IMG/VR virus record: IMGVR_UViG_3300029624_000173
Coordinates: 1 to 30,825 of that record
Source of the DNA: a virus
DNA length: 30,825 nucleotides
Reading direction: 5' to 3' (one strand)
A program made the position numbers and the translations under genes. Positions 6,669-14,954 of this stretch are shown one piece after another; within the stretch, counting starts at the first letter, position 1; every line of letters begins with the position of its first letter. Below the pieces are notes generated by a model. That model made no database searches. It was not told the origin of the DNA and was given only the letters and a program-made list of their open reading frames with translations.

Positions 6669-7826
6669 ATGACCGGCCGCGACCTCTCCCGCCTCGCCGC
6701 CGACGCCAAGGCGCGGGTGCCGCTGTCCGAGTTGGTGCGCGAGGTCGTGGCGCTGCGCCGGCAGGGCCGGGACCTGGCCGGGCTGTGCCCGTTCCACGCC
6801 GAACGGACGCCGAGCTTCACGGTCGTCGACGACCGCGGCTTCTACTGGTGCTTCGGCTGCGGCGCCGGCGGCGACGCGGTGGACTGGCTTCGGGCGATCC
6901 ACGGCCTCGATTTCGGCGAGGCCGTCGCCGAACTGGCGGCGCGGGCCGGGCTCGACCCGCCGGAGGGGGCGACTCCTCAGACGCAACGGCCCCGCAAGCC
7001 GCGCCCCCTGGCGGTCCGACCAGATCCTTCGGCCCTGGTGGCGCGGGATCGCGAGGCGATCAATCGGGCTCGCGGGCTCTGGCGCGCCGGTGTCCCGGTG
7101 CCGGGGACTGTGGCCGCGGCCTATCTGCGACGAAGGGGCATTGCCATTGATCCGCCGGCAAGCCTGCGGGCGGCGCCCACGCTCGATTACTGGGCTTGGG
7201 ACGAAGAAGCCAAGCAGGCGGTCCGCGTCGGTGCCTGGCCGGCCTTGCTGTGCGCCGTCCAGGCGCCCGGCCCGGCCGGGGCGCCGGTCCAGGCCGTCCA
7301 GGCGATCTGGCTGGCGTCCGACGGGTCGGGCAAGGCGCGGCCGGTGCATCCGGGAACGGGCGAGGTCCTGCCGGCCAAGCGCAGCTTCGGGCGGTTCGCC
7401 GGCGGCGCCCTGCGCCTCGGTCCCGGCGACGGGCCGGCGCTCGACCTGGCGGAGGGGCCGGAGACGGGGCTGTCGCTGGTCCAGGCGCTCGGCCGGCCGG
7501 TCTGGGCGACGCTGTCGCTGGCCAACCTCGCGGGCGGTGGGCGGGGCCGGGGCCGGCCGCATCCCGACGGGCCGGGCCCGGACGGCCGGCCCCGCCGCCT
7601 GCCGAGCCCGCGCACGGACCCCGACCGGCCGGGCGTGATCCTGCCCGCGACGGTGCGCCTGGTGCGCATCGCGGAGGACGCGGACAACGGCGACCCGGCC
7701 GCCGCCGACTGCCTCTACGCCCGCGTCGCCGCCCGCTGGACGGCGGAGGGCCGGCGCGTCGAGCGCTACCGCCCGGCGCCGGGGACGGACTTCAACGACA
7801 TGCTGATGGCGGAGGACGCGGCGTGA
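6669..7826 (+). CDS. Phage primase with CHC2-type zinc finger and Toprim domain
   Basis: A 385-residue DnaG-like primase that would make RNA primers for phage replication. The zinc-binding motif is C40-x2-H43 (LCPFHAERTPSF) and C61-x2-C64 (WCFGCGAGGD). A Toprim-like half follows: DLAEGPETGLS near 255 gives the catalytic glutamate, and RIAEDADNGD near 333 gives the metal-binding acidic pair. The end GTDFNDML is common in phage primases of this type. The ATG at 6669 is preferred over one 24 bases upstream because the latter lies in the operator region. It heads a transcript with the D5-type helicase 28 bases downstream. The gene appears intact. Confidence 0.85.
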   Translation: MTGRDLSRLAADAKARVPLSELVREVVALRRQGRDLAGLCPFHAERTPSFTVVDDRGFYWCFGCGAGGDAVDWLRAIHGLDFGEAVAELAARAGLDPPEGATPQTQRPRKPRPLAVRPDPSALVARDREAINRARGLWRAGVPVPGTVAAAYLRRRGIAIDPPASLRAAPTLDYWAWDEEAKQAVRVGAWPALLCAVQAPGPAGAPVQAVQAIWLASDGSGKARPVHPGTGEVLPAKRSFGRFAGGALRLGPGDGPALDLAEGPETGLSLVQALGRPVWATLSLANLAGGGRGRGRPHPDGPGPDGRPRRLPSPRTDPDRPGVILPATVRLVRIAEDADNGDPAAADCLYARVAARWTAEGRRVERYRPAPGTDFNDMLMAEDAA

Positions 7827-7828
7827 GG

Positions 7829-7843
7829 GCGAACGGCGTTCGC
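7829..7843. repeat. Palindrome GCGAACGNCGTTCGC, copy 1 (N=G)
   Basis: A 15-bp element with perfect 7-bp arms, starting three bases after the primase stop codon and ending 11 bases before the helicase start. The same palindrome occurs at 16828, 19850 and 26656. Its function is unknown. Confidence 0.7.
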
Positions 7844-7854
7844 GGAGGTCGGTC

Positions 7855-9201
7855 GTGACCGGAGACGACACCGAGGGGGCGGACCCGTCCGCCGGCGACG
7901 CCCTCGGCGACGCGGCGGAGGGTGGGCCGCCGGCGGGCGGGGAGGCGGCGATCCGGGCGGCCGCGGCGGCGGCCGACGGCGGAGAGCCGGACGATCTGGA
8001 GCTCGCGTGGAAGCCGCGCAGCGACCTGGGCAATGCCGAGCGGCTGATCGCCCGGCACGGCCGGGACCTGGTCTACGTCACCCAGGGCGACTGGGCCGCC
8101 TGGGACGGGCGGCGGTGGAACCGGGAGGACGGCGCGCCGGAGGCCCGGATCCGGTTCCACCGGACCGTGCGGGCCATGCGCGGGGAGGTCGACGCCCTGG
8201 CCGCCGCCGGCGCCGACAAGGACACGCTCGACGCCCTGCGCCGGCATGCCAACAGCTCCGGCAACAACGGCAAGGTCGAGGGAGCCCTGAAGAACGCCCA
8301 GCCCTATCTCCGCGTGGCGGCCCGGTCGATGGACGCCGATCCGCTGGCGGTGACGGTCGCCAACGGCACCCTGCGCCTGCGCGGCGCGGCCGACGTGAGC
8401 CTGACGCCCCATGCGCGGGGCGACCTGATCACCCGGCTCGCCGGCGCCGGCTATCGCCCGTCGGCCGACGCGCCGGAGTGGCAGCGCTTCCTCGCGGCGA
8501 TCCAGCCGGACGGGGCGGTGCGGGCGTTCGTTCAGCGGTTCATGGGCTACTGTCTGACCGGGCTCGTCTCCGAACAGGTGATGCTCGTGTGCTACGGCAC
8601 CGGGGCGAACGGCAAGTCGACCCTGGTCAAGCACGTGGCGCGGGTTCTGGGCGACTACGCGGCGACGCTGCCGATCGCCTCGCTCCTTCAGGACGAGCGC
8701 CGGTCGGGCTCGGAAGCCTCGCCCGATCTGGCGCGCCTGCCCGGCGTGCGCCTGGTCATGGCGTCGGAGCCCGAGCGCGGCGCGAAGCTGTCGGAGAGCA
8801 CGATCAAGCAGATCACCGGCGGCGAAGCGCTGGCGGTCCGGCACCTGTTCCGCGAGCAGTTCGAGTTCCCGCCGGCCTTCAAGCTCGTGATCACGACCAA
8901 CCACAAGCCGCGGGTGCAGGGCCAGGACGAGGGCATCTGGCGGCGCCTGCTGATGGTGCCGTTCCATACCTTCATTCCGTATGGCCGCCGGGACCCGGAC
9001 CTGGACGCCAAGCTGGAAGGGGAGGCCGACGGCATCCTCAACTGGTTGCTCGACGGCTATCGGATGTGGCGGGAGCAGGGGCTGTCGCCGCCGGACGTCG
9101 TCCGCGAGGCGACGGACGAATACCGGGTGGAGAGCGATCCCGTCGCCGACTTCCTGGCCACGTGCACCCGGCGGGTGCCGGGCACGTATGTCCGCGCCGA
9201 T
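7855..9201 (+). pseudogene. D5/P4-type phage DNA helicase, C-terminally truncated
   Basis: SF3 helicase of the phage/plasmid primase P4 family. After an acidic low-complexity leader (residues 1-50) comes the D5_N-like region. Walker A GTGANGKST is at 248-256, the Walker B-like strand RLVMASEPE at about 299-307, and ITTNHKPRV (346-354) and the IWRRLLMVPF arginines follow. The homology stops after VPGTYVRAD (codon 449, base 9201), exactly before the winged-helix domain that normally ends these proteins. The frame stays open to 10188 only because it reads tape-measure DNA out of frame, giving 328 Arg/Gly-rich residues with no family resemblance. A deletion has fused it to the tape measure gene. 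The ATPase core is intact, so some activity cannot be excluded. Confidence 0.8.
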
Positions 9202-10897
9202 GTCGGCGATCGCCGGCGCCGGTGCCGCCTACGGCCTGGGCCGCGTCGTCACCGGCTTCGCGGCGGCCGGCGACGGCGCGGCGAAGACGGCCCGCCGCCT
9301 CAACATGGGCGTCGAGGGCTATCAGGAGCTCGCCTACTGGGCCGAGCGCAACGGCATTGCCCAGAACCAGATGAACCAGGGCCTGCGCCAGCTCTCCGTC
9401 CGCCTGGGCCGCGCGGCCGCGGGCGAGAACGAGAAGCTGGCGGGCCTGCTCGAGCGCCTGGGCATCGGCCTGCGCGACGCGGAGGGCGCGGCCCGGCCGG
9501 TCGAGGCGATCATGGGCGACCTGGCCGAGGCGTTCGCGCTCAACGAGGACCCGATCCTGCGCAGCCGCATGGCGACCGAGCTGTTCGGGGAGGAGATGGG
9601 CGTGAACTTCGTCGACGCGCTCAGCCAGGGCCGCGAGGCCCAGCGCGCGCTGCGGCAGGAAGCCCGCGACCTCGGCATCGTCATGAGCGGGGAGGCGGCG
9701 ACGGCGGCCGAGGCGCTGACCGACGCTCAGACCAACCTCGCCGGCGCGGCCCGGGGGCTGGGCCTCGTCATCGGCGCCAAGCTGGCGCCGGTGCTCACGC
9801 CGATGATCGAGGACCTCGCCGCCTGGATCGCCGCCAACCGGGAACTGATCGGCCAGCGCGTGTCCGAGGTGGTGGGCGCCCTGGCGGAGACCCTTCGCGG
9901 CGTGGACTGGGGCGCCGTCGCCGAACGGATCGGCAGGATCGCCGGCACGGTCGAGAGCGTCGTCGAGGCCATCGGCGGCTGGGACCGCGCGGCCGTCGGC
10001 CTGGTCGCCCTGCTCAACGCCGACCTGCTGGTCGCCATCGGCGCGGTCGCCAAGGCGCTGGGTGCGCTGGCCGTCACGCTGCTCGCCAACCCGATCGGCC
10101 TCGCCGTCTTGGCGATCGCCGGCGGCGCCTACCTGATCGTGCGCAACTGGGAGGGCATCGGCCGGTGGTTCGGGGAGCTGTGGGATAGCGTGAGAACGAT
10201 CTTCCGAGGCTTCGGCAATTGGCTGGGCGGGATCTTCACCGGGGATTTCGGCCGGGCCGCCGACGGCGTGCGCGAGATGTGGTCCGGCATCGAGGACTAC
10301 TACGCCACGCTCTGGAACGGCGTGACGTCGGTGTTCCAGGGCTTCGCGACCTGGATCGAGACGACCTTCGGCGTCGACCTCTCCGCCGCCGTGGCGCCGA
10401 TCCGGGAGGCCTGGGCGCCCATCGGCCGGTTCTTCGACGACCTGATGACCCGGATCGCCGACGCCTTCCGCAGGGTCTGGGAAGTGGTCGGCCCGATCGT
10501 GGAGGACCTGCGCCTGGCTGTCGGCAAGATCACCGAATGGACCGGCCGGATCGGCGAGGCGCTGAGCGACAACGCCATCACCCGCGGTGCCGGCGCCGTG
10601 GCGGACATGGCCGACCGGCTGTTCGGCGGGGACGAGGCGGACGACGCCCTGGCGGCCGGGGCGGGGCAGGGCGCCGACGCCGCAGCGACCGGCCCCCGAG
10701 CCGCACCCGGCGGCCCGCCCGACCTTGTCGGCCGCTCCGTCGCCGCCGGCGTGGGCGCGCCGGGTGGGGGCGAGGTGCGGGTGCTCAACCGCGTGGAGAT
10801 CCCCAACGCACCCGAGGGGACGCGGGTCACCACCGAGACCGAGGGCCCCGGCGGGCAGCGGGAGCGGGAGAGCTTCTGGCCGGCGGGGTGGTTTTGA
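9188..10897 (+). pseudogene. Phage tail tape measure protein, C-terminal part
   Basis: A frame of 569 residues whose content is the C-terminal part of a Mu/P2-like tape measure protein. AKTARRLNMGVEGYQELAYW and the following AERNGIAQNQMNQGL are the recognisable 'is the object close to this helix' repeats of these proteins. ELFGEEMGVNFVDAL follows, then a long region with a hydrophobic span (LVALLNADLLVAIGAVAKAL, then an ANPIGLAVLAIAGGAYLIV stretch near 315-330), and repeated W-x-GI/V-F segments. The N-terminal part is missing: the in-frame ATG at 9188 lies in helicase DNA. Its last 60 codons are duplicated at 12.9-13.1 kb. The next backbone gene (DNA circularisation protein) is now 7 kb away, separated by cargo. 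Confidence 0.75.
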
Positions 10898-10900
10898 GGG
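10718..10900 (+). repeat. Tape-measure 3' end repeat, copy A
   Basis: The last 183 bases of the tape measure gene, including its stop, recur at 12924-13115 in the same orientation. The final 120 or so bases are nearly identical; upstream the copies differ by small insertions. The two copies bracket the sce7726/beta-family cargo. Confidence 0.85.
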
Positions 10901-11015
10901 TGCAACCAGTGACCGTGGCCCGATGATCGCCTATTATTGAAAGTCGCACTGACGGAATCGACCTGTTCGTGAGCGGGGCCGCGTGCCGGCCCCGAAGCCA
11001 GGGAGCATCCCGAGG

Positions 11016-11729
11016 ATGCGCGACGCCGATGTTCGCCGCGCCCTGCTTTGCACGCTCGAAGACCAGCACGGCGACGAACCCGATACGCGCATCGTCCAGG
11101 AGATGGGCGTCTGGTCGGGGTCGGTCCGAATCGACGTGGCGGTCATCAACGGCGAGCTGACGGGCTTCGAGATCAAGAGCGACCGCGACACGCTCGACCG
11201 CCTGCCGGTGCAGGCCGACCTCTACAGCCGCGTTTTCGACCGCGTCCATCTCGTGGTTGGGGAGCGGTACGCCGCCAAGGCGCGGAGGCTTCTGCCCGAC
11301 TGGTGGGGGATCACGGTCGCCCGCGCGCGGGCCGACTCGCTGGCCCTGTTCGAGGACCGGGAGGCGGGCCGCAACCCCGATCCCGAGCCCTATCTGGTCG
11401 CGCAGTTGATGTGGCGCGCCGAGGCGCTGGCGCTCCTGGACCGCTACGGGTTGGCCAAGGGCTTCCGGTCCAAGACGGCCGAGGTGATCCACAACCGCCT
11501 GGCCCGCGAGCTGCCGTTCGACGTCCTGGCCCGGCACGTCCGGGAGACGCTGAAGCGGCGGGAGGGCTGGCTAGGGAAGTCGGTCGGCGACAAGCCAGAG
11601 GTGCCGGTTGACCATGATGCCGGCCCAGGTGACGCGGCTGCCGGCATTGGTCGTCCCGTTGGCGATGGCCCGGATATGCTGGTCGGCGACGCACCCGCGC
11701 AGTCCGCCGAACGCCGGCTCGTCCAGTAG
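11016..11729 (+). CDS. sce7726 family protein, predicted PD-(D/E)XK nuclease
   Basis: A 237-residue protein that I match to the sce7726 family. It starts MRDADVRRALLCTLEDQHGD, and SVRIDVAVINGELTGFEIKS at about 36-55 gives the nuclease-like D40...E52-x-K54 arrangement. QADLYSRVFDRVHLVVGERY follows as in the family. An in-frame GTG at 10983 exists, but GGGAG ahead of the ATG at 11016 and the family start favour the latter. From about residue 190 (REGWLGKSVGDKPEV onward) the sequence is unlike the family and lies opposite the end of the beta-family gene, a 159-base convergent overlap. The natural C-terminus may have been replaced by read-through. Family members sit in variable regions and are suspected of a defence role; that role is not proven. 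Confidence 0.7.
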   Translation: MRDADVRRALLCTLEDQHGDEPDTRIVQEMGVWSGSVRIDVAVINGELTGFEIKSDRDTLDRLPVQADLYSRVFDRVHLVVGERYAAKARRLLPDWWGITVARARADSLALFEDREAGRNPDPEPYLVAQLMWRAEALALLDRYGLAKGFRSKTAEVIHNRLARELPFDVLARHVRETLKRREGWLGKSVGDKPEVPVDHDAGPGDAAAGIGRPVGDGPDMLVGDAPAQSAERRLVQ

Positions 11730-12569
11730 TTTCGTGGCGTGGCCCCGGTACTGCAGCTCCATCTTCCGACCGCTGGGGCCGGCCGTCGGCCGGCCCTTCA
11801 AGACGACCCAGGCGTCGTCGATCGCGTACTTCACGCTGACGGTCGCCCGCCCCATCGCCGGGCCGGGCGGCTCCGTCAGGTCGGGATTGGCATGGGCGTA
11901 GTCCCCGTAGTCGAGGGCGAACGGCACGGCCTCGGCGACGGCGGACCACAGGTGCCAGTCGCTGCGCCGCAGCTCGGACCGGCCGAAGGGGAGCGCGGAC
12001 AGATCCCGGGGCGCGGCCGCGGAAGCGAGCGCGATAGAGCGCCAGCGATCGGGGTGAGGGAGCTTCTGCGTCAGCACGTAGCGCAGGTAGTCGGCGACGC
12101 CGGCCACACTGCCGGGAGTGATTTCCCCCGCGTCGACGACGAGGTCGATGTCCTCGGGACGCCAGCCGTGGTCGGCCGTTCGAGCCGCCAGGGCGCCGAC
12201 CTCCTCGGGCGCGGCCTTCACCACGAGGCCGGGCCCGTAGCGCCCGATCATGCTGCGGGCGGCCTGGACGTAGCCTCCCGGCGCGGAGAGCGGGATCGAC
12301 GGGATCACCGGGACGCCCGCCGCGCCCAGGGCCGCGAACAGGCTCGAGAACGTGCCGGCGCCGCCCACTGTGTCGAAGTGGAAGCGGCCGTCCAGAGCGA
12401 TCGGGCGATTGCGCCATGCGTCGGCGAACTTGGATGCGAACCGGCTTGTCGGCTTCTCCGGCAGGTGGATGACGGGGAAGATCCGGTCCGTGGCCGCCTG
12501 ATCCAGGTCTCTCAGCGCAACGGCCTCGCCCGCCTTCGAGCGGAGCAGGGGAACATAGCGACGGCGCAT
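11571..12569 (-). CDS. Beta family protein (Beta_protein fold), candidate defence partner
   Basis: A 332-residue protein with the features of the 'beta family' (Pfam Beta_protein). The start is RRRYVPLLRSKAGEAVALRD, then RIFPVIHLPEK, and a TIM-barrel-like alternation with FHFDTVGG, GVPVIPSIPL and DIDLVVDAGEI strands. The C-terminal third has a RGHATKLL and a tryptophan-rich VTWAGIMVNRHLWLVADRLP ending. It points towards the sce7726-like gene and overlaps it by 159 bases. From memory, genes of these two families often lie side by side. The ATG at 12569 has AGAGGA upstream. An inverted repeat sits just before it. The family's activity is unknown to me. Confidence 0.7.
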   Translation of the reverse strand: MRRRYVPLLRSKAGEAVALRDLDQAATDRIFPVIHLPEKPTSRFASKFADAWRNRPIALDGRFHFDTVGGAGTFSSLFAALGAAGVPVIPSIPLSAPGGYVQAARSMIGRYGPGLVVKAAPEEVGALAARTADHGWRPEDIDLVVDAGEITPGSVAGVADYLRYVLTQKLPHPDRWRSIALASAAAPRDLSALPFGRSELRRSDWHLWSAVAEAVPFALDYGDYAHANPDLTEPPGPAMGRATVSVKYAIDDAWVVLKGRPTAGPSGRKMELQYRGHATKLLDEPAFGGLRGCVADQHIRAIANGTTNAGSRVTWAGIMVNRHLWLVADRLP

Positions 12570-12923
12570 CGGTCCTCTTTCGTGTGAGTCGATCGGCTGA
12601 CCAAGCGGCCGTTCACACGAAGATCACAGCACTCTCCGCAACTCAAGTGCGTAGTGCGCTTCTCTTGCTATCGTCGGCGCGGGAGATCCGGGTCGGCCCG
12701 CGAAACGGTGCGCACGGTTCGCAAGTAGAGGACGTCGGTCTCGGGTACACGATTGCGGTTTGGGGGGTGGCCGGTTTCGGCCGGGACTCTCCACCCAACG
12801 CTTTGATTTTGTTGAGTAATGGGGTGGCCGGTTCTCCGTTGTGACGATGCGGTTGTCGGAGATTCCGGCAGACTGGCGACGGGAGCCCCGGCAGGGCAGG
12901 TGCCGCCGCAGCGAGGATCAGCC
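12570..12923. other. Non-coding stretch upstream of the beta-family gene, with short repeats
   Basis: No convincing gene. It holds the inverted repeat at 12579-12621 and two direct copies of GGGGTGGCCGGTT (12764-12776 and 12821-12833), with a CCACCC/GGGTGG pairing between them. An open frame across it (12584-12844) has no family resemblance and no ribosome-binding site. Towards the right it grades into degenerate tape-measure sequence before the good repeat begins at 12924. Confidence 0.5.
12579..12621. promoter_or_regulatory. Inverted repeat TTCGTGTGA / TCACACGAA upstream of the beta-family gene
   Basis: Two perfect 9-bp inverted arms (12579-12587 and 12613-12621) separated by 25 bases begin ten bases before the beta-family start codon. 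They could be an operator or an mRNA leader stem. No adjacent regulator clearly belongs to it. Confidence 0.4.
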
Positions 12924-13115
12924 CCCGACCTTGTCGGCCGCTCCGTCGCCGTGGGCGTCGCCGGCGTGGGAGCGCCGGGCGGGGGCGAGGTGCGGGTGCT
13001 CAACCGCGTGGAGATCCCCAACGCACCCGAGGGGACGCGGGTCACCACCGAGACCGAGGGCCCCGGCGGGCAGCGGGAGCGGGAGAGCTTCTGGCCAGCG
13101 GGGTGGTGGTGAGGT
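12924..13115 (+). repeat. Tape-measure 3' end repeat, copy B (gene-end duplicate)
   Basis: Encodes the same tail as the tape measure gene, from PDLVGRS to RESFWPAGWW and a TGA at 13110, without the rest of the gene. It differs from copy A by a small insertion (VAGVG for AG) and a few bases. It is the right border of the 2-kb sce7726/beta cargo. Which copy is ancestral cannot be told from the window. Confidence 0.85.
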
Positions 13116-13234
13116 CGACGATTAGACGAGAGCACTCCAGCGGACCCGGACATGAGGGGCTTGAAAATTATCCGTCGCCGTGAACACTCTTCTGTTCAAC
13201 AATTCTGAAGAGAGCTGGGAGAGGTTTGGAAGCG

Positions 13235-14287
13235 ATGCCGACCGCGTACAAGACAGTCCACTATAGAAGGTTGAAGCGCGAAGCATTTCCCGACAAGACG
13301 CTCGCCGTCGCACTCGACGACGCGATGAAAAGTGATGTCGGCAATGGCACGACCTATATCCAAGATTGGCAGAGTCGTAGAGCTCCAGCACCACGCGGAG
13401 ATGGTTCAGAGAGATTCATAAACTATTACGAACCGGTTGATGAGAATGGTATCTCTTTCGGCACACTTTGCGTGTTCTCTCCTGGTCAGATGCAAGCTCT
13501 CTTGGATATAAGTGCGGGCACATCCTCTCCGACCGCACCTGTCGATATGGTCGGAATTGCCGAAGAGACCGCTCCAAGCGGGATGGAGTTTCTTCATGGG
13601 ATCACGTATTGGCTCTGCATTCACGATCATTTCTTGATGGCTCAACACATTTCTTTGAAATCAAAAGCTATAGAAGAATACTTTACTTGGTTTCTGCGCG
13701 ATAAAACCGGTCAGATTGCCTCAAGCGACTATGTTATTCTTGACGCGGCCTTCGATCTCGCTTCGATTGGCGGAGATCTTGGAGAAATAAACAAAATTCA
13801 CGTTGGTGGATTAGTTCCAGAGACCATACCACAGGTAGGAGATGAGCAACCTCAAACACGGGAATCGTTTACCGTAAGAGATGTAGAGGAACATCGGTCA
13901 CTTTTTAAGGGGCAGCCGGCCCTTGGCAGGGCGCGTAATATATTGGATGCGGTTTTTGGAGACACAGATGCGCAGAGGATAATGAATTCGGTTCCAGAAG
14001 ATGCTGCACTAGAAGTAAGTGTAAATGTCGGATATAGTTCAACAAAAAGAAAGATTGATAAAAATTTCATGTCGGAGATGGCAACTAGTTTGCGTAATTT
14101 TGAAGATGGAGAGGTTCGTATTGAGGGAAAGGATACAAAAATTAAGGGAGATAGCGCGTTTATTCAGGAAAAGATGCCATTCGCTTTACTCCACGATGGC
14201 AGTTCACTCCTGGATCTACCGGATACGAGGGACAAGCTGATTAAAGTGTACACCAGGCTCATGGAGGATGGTAGACTCCCTATGTGA
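13235..14287 (+). CDS. Unrecognised 350-aa soluble protein, first gene of an AT-rich pair
   Basis: No family recognised. It begins MPTAYKTVHYRRLKREAF, and an early polar region is followed by SGMEFLHGITYWLCIHDHFL and IEEYFTWFLRDKTG (about residues 115-155), a pattern reminiscent of host-defence proteins of unknown function. The rest is mixed alpha/beta with no membrane segment or known catalytic motif. Base composition is close to 45-50% GC, far from the flanking phage genes, so it was acquired separately. The ATG at 13235 (with GGGAGAGG upstream) is preferred over a TTG at 13226. The membrane-protein gene starts 18 bases downstream, so the two form an operon. Kiwa has a comparable soluble-plus-membrane layout, but neither order nor sequence lets me assign it. 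Confidence 0.7.
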   Translation: MPTAYKTVHYRRLKREAFPDKTLAVALDDAMKSDVGNGTTYIQDWQSRRAPAPRGDGSERFINYYEPVDENGISFGTLCVFSPGQMQALLDISAGTSSPTAPVDMVGIAEETAPSGMEFLHGITYWLCIHDHFLMAQHISLKSKAIEEYFTWFLRDKTGQIASSDYVILDAAFDLASIGGDLGEINKIHVGGLVPETIPQVGDEQPQTRESFTVRDVEEHRSLFKGQPALGRARNILDAVFGDTDAQRIMNSVPEDAALEVSVNVGYSSTKRKIDKNFMSEMATSLRNFEDGEVRIEGKDTKIKGDSAFIQEKMPFALLHDGSSLLDLPDTRDKLIKVYTRLMEDGRLPM

Positions 14288-14305
14288 ACGTTTTAGGAAC
14301 AAGGC

Positions 14306-14893
14306 ATGCTCTGGCGTGTGCAGATCGTTGTCCCTCTCTCATGTGGTGTGATGGCGTTCTTCGTAATGAAGCCGCACCATTGGGTCGAGGTGCGCCAGGG
14401 TCTCTTGGTAATCCTCTCGATCATCGCAGGCGCAGTTATGGTGCGTCTTGCGCGTGGTGTTCCAGCCATTGAAACAGAGTATCTTTCGTCGGATGAAGTT
14501 GCCAAGTTTCGGATGGCTGTAGAGAAAGTCACTATTCGTTTAGTGGTAATGCTAATCGCCACATTATTAGCGGTGCTTGGGCTGGCACTTATTTCACTAT
14601 TCCAACAAATCATTCTAGAGATTTCTTGGCTCAAAAAAGAAAGTATTGAGTTGTCATTATCATTAGTGAGCGGAGCGCTTGGTGCTCTAGTTTCGTATGT
14701 GTTTGTGCGTGTATACTTCCTAGTAAGGGCGGATCGGAGTCTGATGAGAATTCAGGGGGATTTTCTATTGCAAAATATCGAAAGAAGAGAGAATAAAGAG
14801 AAAGCAAGGCAATTTGAACTTTCCGTAGAAAATAGTGTTACGCAAAGACGTCAGAAAAATCCGGAGAATTATGGCCGGAGAATTGAACATTAG
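14306..14893 (+). CDS. Multi-pass membrane protein, second gene of an AT-rich pair
   Basis: A 195-residue protein with three to four predicted membrane helices: about 5-18 (VVPLSCGVMAFFVM), 30-48 (GLLVILSIIAGAVMVRLA), 75-100 (LVVMLIATLLAVLGLALISL) and 118-140 (LSLVSGALGALVSYVFVRVY). A charged cytosolic tail rich in Glu, Lys and Arg ends it. It follows the soluble 350-residue gene by 18 bases with AGGAA upstream of the ATG. A soluble sensor plus small membrane effector is a repeated architecture in antiphage modules, and that is the basis for treating the pair as a candidate system. There is no sequence proof. AT-rich like its partner. Confidence 0.7.
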   Translation: MLWRVQIVVPLSCGVMAFFVMKPHHWVEVRQGLLVILSIIAGAVMVRLARGVPAIETEYLSSDEVAKFRMAVEKVTIRLVVMLIATLLAVLGLALISLFQQIILEISWLKKESIELSLSLVSGALGALVSYVFVRVYFLVRADRSLMRIQGDFLLQNIERRENKEKARQFELSVENSVTQRRQKNPENYGRRIEH

Positions 14894-14954
14894 AGCGGGA
14901 ATCTAGTGTTCATCTAGTTGTACAGTCGCGATTCATGTGGCGGTTAGGACTGGG

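Noticed and set aside
4672-6672. Long open frame of 666 codons on the plus strand
   Set aside because: It runs antisense or out of frame through the methyltransferase, membrane protein and hicAB genes. The product is Arg/Gly/Ala-rich without motifs, as GC-rich DNA commonly gives.
9202-10188. C-terminal 328 codons of the helicase frame as a novel domain
   Set aside because: The stretch is the tape measure gene read in the wrong frame; the correct frame has clear tape-measure sequence.
12764-12833. 13-bp direct repeats as integration (att) sites
   Set aside because: They lie 57 bases apart in a non-coding leader and do not bracket any gene; the tape-measure repeats explain the cargo borders better.
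12584-12844. Open frame of 86 codons upstream of the tape-measure repeat
   Set aside because: No ribosome-binding site, no family resemblance, and it crosses the repeat-rich leader of the beta-family gene.
13235-14893. Assignment of the two-gene module to Kiwa (KwaA/KwaB)
   Set aside because: Kiwa has the membrane protein first, and I see no KwaB-like sequence in the soluble protein. Only the general layout is shared.
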